NCBI GenBank assembly: GCA_029204225.1
Contig: CM055094.1
Coordinates: 6,578,548 to 6,642,547, forward strand
Direction of reading: 5' to 3'
DNA from: Diphasiastrum complanatum
Lineage: Eukaryota > Streptophyta > Lycopodiopsida > Lycopodiales > Lycopodiaceae
DNA: 64,000 nucleotides
Below, piece after piece: positions 35,757-47,200 of this stretch. The position numbers were made by a program, and so were the translations under genes. A model generated the notes under the pieces. It was not told where the DNA came from and searched no databases. It saw only the letters and a program-made list of their open reading frames with translations. Numbering within the stretch: the stretch's first letter is position 1; every line of letters begins with the position of its first letter.

Positions 35757-38700
35757 GACAGGTTAGTTTTACCCTACTGTTGCCAGGTGCCGCAATAGTA
35801 ATTCAACTTAGTACGAGAGGAACCGTTGATTCACATAATTGGTCATTGCGCTTGGTTGAAAAGCCAGTGGCGCGAAGCTACCATGTGTAGGATTATGACT
35901 GAACGCCTCTAAGTCAGAATCCATGCTAGACGCGGCGCTTTCTACCTCCTCGGTTGTTACCCGACTAATATTAGGGATGCCTTGTGCATCCCCAAGAGCA
36001 CGTGTCGAGAGCTCACCCGTGCCGACGGAAGAAGCCGCGCGCGGGCGCTTTGCAGTTCAATTCCAAGCGATCGGGGAGACGAATCCTTTGCAGACGACTT
36101 AAATATGGGACGGGGTATTGTAAGTGGCAGAGTAGCCTTGCTGCTACGATCCACTGAGATTCAGCCTCGTGTCCCAGGCATTTGTCCTCGCTACCCCTGC
36201 CCCTCTCTCTCTCTCTCGCCGCTCTGCTGGTGCGCTGCCCGCTTGCTGGTGCGCTGCCCGCCTGCTGGTGCGCTGCCCGCCCTGCTAGCGCTGCTGCCCT
36301 CTCTCTCTCTTGCGCGCCCACTCGCCCTGCTGGCGCTGCTGTCCGCCCTGCTGGCGCTGCAGTGCTGACCTTCGCACCTGCCCTACGCTGCCCTGCGCTA
36401 GTCCTCCATCTGCTTACCGCCTCCTATGGCACCTAAGAAAAAGGAGGGTGTTCTTACACCCCCCTCCCTGTTGGACACCCCCCCATCACCGGTAGTGACG
36501 GAGGAGCCGTCTTCGGTGACAGAAACTATCAACATGGCTGCCATTGACTACACTCCTTCCAAACCTACCGAAAGTCTTTTTGCTTATGATCTTAGTTTTA
36601 TCCGGCAAGAAATTCTTGGACTTAAGAAACAACTACACCTCTTTGAAGCTGAAAATAGCAAGTTAGCTAAGGATCTTTTTGGTGTCACGGAACGTGTGGA
36701 GCAGCTTGAGCAAGAAAATATATATCTTAAGCAACGAATTGCAGAAAAAAGTGCCTTGGAGGAGACTTCCAACAAGATCAATAGCTTGGAGAAACAAGTC
36801 GAGGAGACGAAAACGTGGGCAACACTCTTCAAACCGGATGATATGGGCAGCAAACTCTCATCACTCGCAAAACAGGTTGAAGAAACGACATCGATCCTTA
36901 AGCAAGGTAATCACTCTCAGATTTCATCTTTTCCGAAGGAAAACGATTTGGAGACAGTTTTGGGTGAACAAGCCAGAAGGGCCAAAAAAGCCTTTAACAT
37001 TAGAGTAAGAGGCATTGCCAATGGTGGAAAACCGTTGGAAGAAGCTACGGATTTGCTCATTTCCAAGTTATCTCATGTGGCTGACGGTTTTGATACTGCT
37101 TGGCGCAGTAAATTTGATGACAATGTTTTGTTTATCAAGTTCCGCTCGCTTTCACAACGCAATGCTGCCCTTCGGCTTAGGGCAAAGCTTAAAGGTACTT
37201 TCATTTATATGGATGATGACTTAACAAATACTCAATGGTTGGCAAGAAAAAAGATTATCCTTGAAGCGAAAGAGAAAGGGCAAAGGGTTGTTTTTATTGA
37301 CGGGAAACCGAGATTTTTCGACCTTCCACAATAGGAACTAGGGGCCCCCGGATATAGAAGCTACCCGAGATCCCCTACCAATTTGAGACTTGGCTTCTGG
37401 AATTGTAATGGTTTTTTATCTTCGTCATCAGCCGGAGACTTTGCTGATTTTATTAGAAAATGCGACATTTTGTTGTTGGCTGAAACTCATGAGTCCTTAT
37501 ATCATCCTCTTCCAAATATACAGGAGTACTCTTGGCATTCTGCTTTTCGTCCATTTGTTAGGGGAAAAACTTGTCGAGGATCTGGAGGAGTAGCTTGTTT
37601 ATACAGAGACACCACAGTTCAGATGGTTAAACAAGATCCATACGCTCGCTATATTTGGTTACACATTATTGGCTCACTATTGGGATTACCTCAGGACATC
37701 TATATAGCTGTATGCTATTTTGCTCCACAGACCTCAGTGTTTGCTGAGTTTGGCGGGGACCCTTTTCAGGCTCTCTCAGATGATATTGCTATCTTTTCTC
37801 AGCAGGGTTCCATTTTACTAGCAGGTGATTTCAACGCCCGCACAAGCTCTAGACAAACCGAATTTCATGCAGCTACGGATCTTCTCAGGCTTTACCCTTT
37901 GGATATGGGGCTAGACCGGGTATCACAGGATGCAGACACTCCAGCTACATCTTTCGGGGAGCAGTTGATCACTCTAGCAGAGACACACGCTCTTGCCATT
38001 TTGAATGGCCTCACACAGTGGCCTTCCTCATCAGCATATACATGCTATCCTCATGGTGGAGGACATAGTGTGGTCGACTACTTCATTGGATCACCTGCTT
38101 TGATCTCTCACATTTCTGATTTCTCCATCACACCCCCTACCATTTCCGATCACTCACTCTTACACATCTCACTTGGTCACATAACCTCTTCTTTGCAAAT
38201 TTCTTGCTCTCTTCCCACTCATAAACGTATTCCTTTCACCCAATCTGGATTCACTAATTACACCACAATCTTATCCCAACTACTCGCTAACTTCCCGTTC
38301 ATGGCACCAATTGACCAGCAAGCCACTTTTCTCTCTACATCCCTCTTAGCTGCTGCTTCCTCATCCTTCCCCACCAAAACGACATCATCTCACAGAAGTG
38401 TTCACAACAGATGGTATGATGCAGAATGCCGCTCTCTTCACAATCATGTGACATATGCCAGGTCACACTCCCCTACCACACTCAAACAATGCCAGAAAGA
38501 ATATCATAGAACCACCAGAACAAAGAAGATCAAGTACCTACAATCACTCTGCCAAAAAATGATCAACTCTTTAGATTCACCCTCCTCCTCTTTTTTCTGG
38601 AAACATTTCACCAGACACTCTTCAACATTGGCCCCCATAGCCATCGAATCCTGGATCGAGTATGCCACGGAGTTATATACCACGGACTCTCCTCCTACCT

Positions 38701-41127
38701 CACTCTCACCAAGACCTGGCCACTGCTCACTTTTCACCCCTGACATGGTTGAAAACGCCATTAAACATGCCAAACTAAATAAAGCCACTGACTATGACTC
38801 CTTAAGTGTAGACTTCCTAAAGCCCGTAGCACATCTCATCTCCCCTTACATTGCTCATGTCTTTAACACAGCTGTTACTTCTGGTTTTCCTACGGCTTGG
38901 TGTACTAATATCCTTCACCCCATCCTCAAGGCAGGTGATCCCATGAATGTAGGAAACTACCGCACCATTATGATTGGCCACACTCTAGCTAAGATATATG
39001 GCTCTATACTACAGACAGTCACTGGATCTTTTGCTGAAACTGAGGGTTTACACGCTATGGGTCAAGCTGGTTTCAGACCGGGATATTCTACTTCAGACCA
39101 GATCTTCATTTTGAGATGCATTATTGAGGAGGCTCGACATCGGAAACAGAGAATTTACTGTTGCTTTGTGGATTTTCGCAAAGCTTTTGACTCTGTTCCA
39201 CGACATCTTCTTTTCCAGAGACTGTCTTCACTTGGCTTTTCAGAGGATACTATTGCTGCGATCATTACTTTATATGAGCGAGTCTTGGCACGTTTCAGAG
39301 ATGGTAGTGGCTGGTCCTCACAGATACATTCTACCATTGGGGTGAAGCAGGGTTGCCCCTTATCACCCACTCTTTTTGCACTATATATAGATGACCTCGA
39401 GCGGATTATTCGCGAGGAAGGTGGAGAGGGCTGTCCCCTAGCAGACATTATTATCCCCATTCTCTTGTACGCTGATGATGTGGTTCTCCTCTCATCCTCT
39501 GCAGCTGGTTTACAGAGTCACCTTTCTGCTTTACATCACTTTTGCCAGCGTTGGGGATTGACGGTTAACCTTAAGAAGACTAAGATTATGGTGTTTAACA
39601 CCAACAGACAGCATATGAGAGATGTGATTTTCTATTATGACGGGCTACCGATTGAGATCGTGACCTCCTACACCTATTTGGGAGTTCTTTTCTCTGGTCC
39701 GCTACTCACTTTTCGACCAGCAGCCACCGCCAGGCTCCGCAAGGGGCATACCGCTCTTGTGCATATGGAGAGATTTTGCTCTACTTATTATGTGCAGGAT
39801 CCTGCTACCAGATGCCTACTATTTTCTGCTACTGTCTCCCCAGTTGTGCTATATTCGGCTGAGACTTGGTGCCCTGATTTATCACGCGATACATGGAGAG
39901 ATCTTACTCGTATCCAGATTCTCATGCTCAGTAGGATAATCCGGGCTAAGCCCTCAGTACCACATGATATCATACTAGCCGAGTTTGCTTCTCCTCCATT
40001 AGTTGTTGGTGCTATGTTTCAGATCATCACCTTTCTTCACAGGGTATCAGATCTAGATACCTCCAGATACATTGTTGCTGCTCTCACTTCATCTTGTACC
40101 ATTGCAGATCAGGGAGCCAAGCACTCTTGGTATCGCAGTGTCTCAGCCCTTCTTCAGACTTGGGGTTTATCCGCACTTGATCTTCCGAATGGAACCCATG
40201 CTTATATCAGACAGCAGATCTACCGGAGCTACATACGCACTATATGGTCACATCCTGATCCAGATAGGGTCAAGCTACATTATTATGGCACACATCTTTT
40301 ACGGCTGGACGTTTCGGGCTTGCCTATTCTTCCAGTTTATCTTACACAGACGCTATCTTTTGGTCTGAGATATCGTATAGGACAGCTTCGAGTCTCTTCT
40401 CATCAGCTTGCTATCGAGACAGGTAGATACACAGACACTCCCAGATTGCAGCGGATATGTCAGCTTTGTTCTCTTCAGGAGGTGGAAGATGAGTTTCATT
40501 TCATCTTTCGCTGCCCAGTATACTATGAGATTAGAGGACGATACCATTGTTTATACCGAGATATTCCCCTCACGTTGAGCTCCTTCCTCGAGTATCCAGA
40601 TGCTAGATGTGTGGGTCTTCTTTTGAGAGAGATGTATATTTTACGAGCTTCACTTCTACCTACGCTCTCAGATATGGATTCCAGTCAGGCTCACATTACT
40701 CAGTTCTTCCAGAAGCGAGACAGAGTGGATATTTCGGTTGCGGATTTTGACGTCCCCGTCCGAAGATCGAAGACACAGAGAGTTTCGGCTCGATCCAGTG
40801 CTACTAGATCTTCATACGCCTCCCACCAGCCTACATCACGACCCACTACTACCATCACTCATTACTTTCGGCTTGCTCGTAGCTAGTTTCCTCCGCGGAG
40901 CAGGTGGTTAAGCTCTTGCTTTGTACCCTCACCAGCTGGTGGTCAAGCTTGGATACTTTTTCTCTTAGAGACAGAGAGATCGATATTTTTAGTTTTAGTT
41001 TTACTGTCTTTTCATTGGTAAATAAGTCCTTATGCGGACAATGCTTCTCACATTTTGTACTCTCTTTTGTCTTATGTGCCCCTGGGCACCAAAAGACGTT
41101 AATAATAATAATTCTAATTCTAATTCT

Positions 41128-41219
<92 letters not shown>

Positions 41220-44200
41220 GCGCATGGTCTAATAAGTAACCGGGATACTAGATTTACAAGTAATTGTTGAAGGGGGTAGTTTATCATCAACTACACACTA
41301 AGTTAATATGAGTACATCAGATCATCCTCATATAGATGGTCAAACAAAGAGAGTTAACCAAGTACTCAAAGATATGCTTTGTGCATATGTTGGTAAAAAG
41401 CGAACAAATTGGGATGCGTACCTACCAATCCTAGAGTTTGCTTATAATAGTACTAAACTTATAGCTCAAGCACAAGATAAAAATGACTTGGAAGTCGAAC
41501 TTCTAATTCATGATGTTAACATCCTTGCACCCATCTTGGTCACTTTACTTAACCAAGCCATTATATCTAGATCCCTCTAACATGGTGTACCAACATCATC
41601 GATCTTATTCGCAAAAGTACTAACCCTATATGTGGCAAAACTTTATGGCACCATCCTCCAAACAGCAATGAGCAGCAAGGCAAAGATTCAAAGACTACAC
41701 GCATTGGGTGAAGTTGCAAAGCCTAACATTCTACCATTGATCATGTATTCACACTTAGGGCTATAATTGAGGAGGCCAGGTCCAGGCATGAGAGCATTTA
41801 TTGTTGTTTTGTTGATTTCCATATGGCATTTGACTTAATCCCAAGATACCTACTTATACAAATATTACATGCGCTTTGGTTCTCTACTAACACCGTATTG
41901 GCAGTTCTGGCACTATATGAGCAGGTCTTCTTATTGCTCCCTTTCCTCCACGTTCTTTGGATTATATATCGACGAGCTAGAGCGTGTCATTAACCGGGCT
42001 AGCGGTATCGCAATGTAGACTTGGCAACATTCTTATCTCCACTTTATTGTGGAAGATGTGGCCCTAATTTCATCTACAGAGGAGGCATTACATAGACATA
42101 AGCATAGACTATACTCATTTGAGGACATCATAAGGGTTTGCTTGTACGAAGACTCAAATCACAACCTTTAACACCTCTAGGGCCTATAAGCAATGATAGG
42201 TTTTTACTTTAGGTGGTCAATCATTGGAGGTTGTGTCCTCTTACACATGATTGAGCACACTCTTCAAGGGTCCCACCTTTAGTATCAAACAGGCTGTTGC
42301 TGCCAGGTTGAGGATGGGTTTGATGAGCATGCAAGTCTATCTATAAAGTATCTTAGCCTCTAATAGACACAACAAATGAAAGCTTGAAGGAAACTAGCTA
42401 TGGAAGTATCAACAATACAAGGAAAGCTTAAGCACTACAAGAAACCTAAGTTCAGAACTCCAAATGCTTGATTGATTGAGAGAGGAGGGTGTGGGCCTCC
42501 TTAAGGGTGAATCCTCCCTTACATAAATAAAAACTATTGACGTGTCATCACCAACTTGAGTCTTATGCCACATGGTCTGCACACTTGGCCACTTGGACCC
42601 AACTTGCACTTACTTATTTTAACTTTCAAAGAGGGGTACAATGTTGTTGGAATGTAAATGGAATTGCTTACATTACCATAGGTTACTTTGACCCAAAAGG
42701 TCGAGAGTTGTGTAACCATGGTCATTTATTATATTAGGCCTACTAAACTTAGAGTTAGCTAAGTTAGTATGAAATTAACTTGGTAGGGACTCATGGGTCC
42801 ACTAGGCCTAATTGTGACATTAAGTACCCCAACTTGACATATTGGAGGTACCTTATTCTTTTTATGTAGCTTATAGAAAGTAAAGTTGGATAGTCAATAG
42901 TCAAGTAGTTGGATAGCCAATAGCCATGAAGTTAGATAGTCATCTTGGACTATATATATGTGTGCATCCCATTTGTATGAGACACTTTTGAAAGCAATAT
43001 TGACTATTCTCCTTGGCTGTCCACGAGCTTCTACAAGAGGGTTTCTAGCCATCTCTCTCTTTCTTTTGAGAATGCTTTGTGTGATTGAATAGTTAAGATT
43101 CTAGATCCTTAGGGCTTCTATTTTCTACATGGTATCAGAGCCTTTAGGTGATCATATTGCTTGCAAGAGGGTGCCCAATAGAAAGCTATCTTCTTCCCTT
43201 TTTGGTTGCAAAAAATCATCAAGATGCTGATTTTTGCAGGAGAAGAATCTGTTCATCTTCGTATAGCTTTTTTGCAGGAAATTGAAGGGCACCTTCACCT
43301 ATTTGAGAGCTAGCAGTAGGGCGTCCATGCTCAACCAATTGCACGTGATCTTGACTCAATTACATGATGAAAATTTCAGATTTACTTCTTAAATGAAGAT
43401 ACATGTGTTTTACAAACATTTCTTGCTAAAATTTCCTTGTTGGTGAGCTTGGAGTAGGCGCTACCATCAGCTCTATATGCACATAGTGTGCACTCTTTTT
43501 AGCCACAAATTTCTGGTTTTGGTTTAGGCTTCATTTGAAGTTTACCTATTTGTGAGCATTCCGTTTTTTGTGCAGAAATCAGCCACCTATTTCATTACTT
43601 GTTGAGCAAATTGCATGTGGAGTATTACAATCTATTGTGCTCAAATTTCAGCTTTGAGGTTGCTGCCCTTTGAGTAGATTTTGTCTTGAAAAGTCTATTC
43701 CTATCTACTACAAGCTTTTTTTTCTATTATGGCTAAAGAATCGGAGTCTATTGGTTCTTTATTTAATGAAGATAGGCTGGATGGCACAAACTATTTCTTG
43801 TGGTGCTACATGATAAAGAACCTTCTAATTGCTAAAGGTTTGTGAGAAGTAGTTAGTGGTGACGAAGAGAGGCCGCCTACCTTGGCACCTATTACACCAT
43901 CTAGAACAACTACTTCATCATCTACAGAGGTGTCTTCCGATGAGCAAAAGAAGTGGGATCGACGAGATGCACAAGCACATTCCATCATTGCATTATCATA
44001 CGCATTCTTTTCCTTTTATATGTTGGACATGATTGGGGATGAGATTTCGACTACTTCGGTGCGAAGTTTATTTGGCGACATGAAGTTCGGAAAGCAAGTT
44101 GCATTTTTCTCTTTCGAGAAGTACTTCATGTTATGTTATGCATTTCCATTTAAGGAGGGTGTTGGAATGTAAATGGAATTGCTTACATTACCATAGGTTA

Positions 44201-47200
44201 CTTTGACCCAAAGGGTCGAGAGTTGTGTAACCATGGTCATTTATTATATTAGGCCTACTAAAAGTTAGTGTGAAATTAACTTGGTAGGGACTCATGGGTC
44301 CACTAGGCCTAATTGTGACATTAAGTACCCCAACTTGACATATTGGAGGTACCTTATTCTTTTTATGTAGCTTATAGAAAGTAAAGTTGGATAGTCAATA
44401 GTCAAGTAGTTGGATAGCCAATAGTCATGAAGTTAGATAGTCATCTTGGACTATATATATGTGTGCATCCCATTTGTATGAGACACTTTTGAAAGCAATA
44501 CTGACTATTCTCCTTGGCTGTCCACGAGTTTCTACAAGAGGGTTTCTAGCCATCTCTCTCTTTATTTTGAGAATGCTTTGTGTGATTAAATAATTAAGAT
44601 TCTTCTATTTCCTACAAATGTATTTACAATTAGATTGCCCTCACGACAATTGCATAACATAAAACCACATAAGTGCCTAGAGCCACTAGGGATAAAATAT
44701 GTATTATATTTCAACTAGGTCATCCATCCTTGATCAATCTTCAGAACTTCTGCTTCATGAAGTATATTTGGGATGCCCGAGTAAGTGCAGATTATTTTAA
44801 TACTATGGTGTCACCTACTACTATGTACACCACAGAGACGTGCTGCACTGAGATTCCAGAGTCAAAGTGGGCCAATATTTCTCGTCTGTAGACTACTCTG
44901 CTTTCATGCATGATAAGATCTAAGTCGTCAATCTCACATTAGATCTTGCTTTCGGATGATACTAGTTTTGACCTCACCTCATTATACTCGCCTCGCCATG
45001 CTCTTTTTATTGATATGTCGTCCATAGACCCTTTTTATTCATGTACAAGCCTAAAGGCCCTCCTTATGCACTTATACTTGGGACTGGCACAAGAGCCCCA
45101 CTATTTTTATTGAGTAGCTAGAGTGGGGTCCTATTGGAAGCCATACACCCTATAGAGGGTGCACAATTTTCCCTCCATGACCCTAGTTTGAGGATAAGTT
45201 CAGCTAAGTCTCTAGAAGCTTCCATTTTAGAGCATCTATTGGGTATTTATAGGGAATAGAGTCATTTGTTAATCAAATTTGAACCATAGTTGCAGCGAAT
45301 CGCGATTCGCGATTCTGTGAATCGCGATTCGCGACCCAGAATCGCAAAAAAAAAAAACAAAAAAAAAAAAAATGGGAAAAATAGCTTATTGCTGAAATTT
45401 TTTTAGGGGATCCATGGTCAAACCAGCGTTTTGCCTCTCAGAAGTGCAGTAGATGAGGCACAAACAAATCTTATTTTCAGTAGCTATCCGGTTGTCATTT
45501 GCTCTGGTTTTCAGTAAATGTTAATGCTACAGTTTGGACTATCAACTGTATGGATGATGATCACTTTTGCAATTGGTTCACTGGAGATGTGAGTGCAATG
45601 TACATACAGTTGGGGGCATAAATATTGGGCCCTTCTCGGCGCGCATTTGGATCCCATTTTTATCTACAGGGGGGCGGTGGCATTTTTATCTACAGTGTCT
45701 ATATAGCAGGAAGCTCTAGGGGGTTCGGGGGGCAGTAGCCCCCCAGGAAACGGGGGGTTCGAGGGGCAAGGGGTCCCGGGTACCGCCCCCCGGTGGGGGG
45801 TTTGGGGGGCAACGCCCCCCAACGGCGGGGTCCAGGGGCTGCCGGTAGACCCCGGCGATAAGGCCTCTTCATGATTTGGCCTTCCGACTCCTCGAGTGAA
45901 AACACACTTTTTGGTGTTTCGCACCCGAAACAGTCAGCAAACTACACAATCATAGTCCCCTCGATCAAAGCTTTCATCTGATACCCATATTGCCTAAAAA
46001 AATTTCAAAAAAAAAAAAAAAAACGATTCTACACGATTTGGGAAAATCCGCTGATCGCGATTCAGAATCGCGCTGCAACTATGATTTGAACATTGGTATT
46101 GCAAGAGCACCTCATGGGAGAATGCACTCAAAATCTATGAATCGTGTTTATAACTATACCAAATAGAAATCAGACAATGACTCACCAACTTTGGTGCCTG
46201 TATAACCTCTCGAAATCGTCCAACTGGTTTCTTACTGCTGATTTCCATGGGCCTGCAAAATATATAGGCTTATTCAGATATCTTAATTTTTTATTCCTAA
46301 TAAATTCAGTAAATAAAGGAAACGATGTTGCTATTGCTATCCACATCCCTCACTTGATCAACAATACTTAAAAATTGTGGAGGAAAATGTCATTCTTGGC
46401 AATCTCTTCTACAAGCTAGCAACATATATTTTATTAAGTCTAAAATGTTAATTGAATGTAACAAAAGAAAAGAGTAACGCTGGACTATGTATCATGAATC
46501 TTCATTCAAATTCTTAAAACATCAACTATGCGATGCAAAGCACAAACTGCATTTTCACAACAATGATAAGAAGCTCTTTACCGGCACACTTATAAAGTCG
46601 ACACTTTATTCAAAAATACCACAATGTTTTCCACAAATGAGTAACTATGGGCTGAAAACTTTTTCAATACCTCCAGGTCTAATATGCAACTACACTCACA
46701 GATAGACATACAAGATAAAAAACATACCAAAATGTTGAGTTTTGATCACTTCTCTAAAGACAAAGAGGCAACTCAACAACAAAGCTAGCACTAAGAGGAC
46801 GGTTTGGATAGGATCTATTGAGTAGACCCTAAGACAATTGCATACTTTTGTGAAAAAAACAAAAAAGAATCATATCTCCTAGTGACAGAAATCCACGTTG
46901 CACGAGGGAGTGAATGTGAAAATTTCATTCCAAGCACAAGACCTCTAGAGAAACTTGAAAATTAACAATGTTGCTACACATAGCCTTCATTCAATAAAGG
47001 AAACATTACTCTTCCTTTGCTTTTCCCCTTCGCAATAGTTGGCAGCCTTTCAATTTACCTTCCAGAGAATCTCAACTAAAGACCTTGTCCTTGTTTAAGC
47101 TTATAGAAGGAAATTAGAGGAAAGAAACATCTATGCAAGTTCGTTGCACAATGTGAGTTGTAATGTTATAGACAATTTGTCCATATGGGTGCCCTTTTAT

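Larger units (their letters stand above)
36176..41130 (+). mobile_element. Full-length LINE (non-LTR retrotransposon)
   Basis: Layout: GC-rich 5' UTR with 18-bp repeats, ORF1, ORF2, then a 3' UTR ending GACGTTAATAATAATAA and a TTCTAA/CT tail. Both ORFs are uninterrupted apart from the TAG between them, so this copy is young. Left and right it is bounded by (CT)n, the left side through the rRNA fragment. It lies antisense to RRP36 in intron 3. Confidence 0.92.

Noticed and set aside
35753-36175. An active rDNA unit
   Set aside because: Only the last ~420 nt of 26S rRNA are present, without 18S, 5.8S or spacers, and flanked by LINE and CT sequence.
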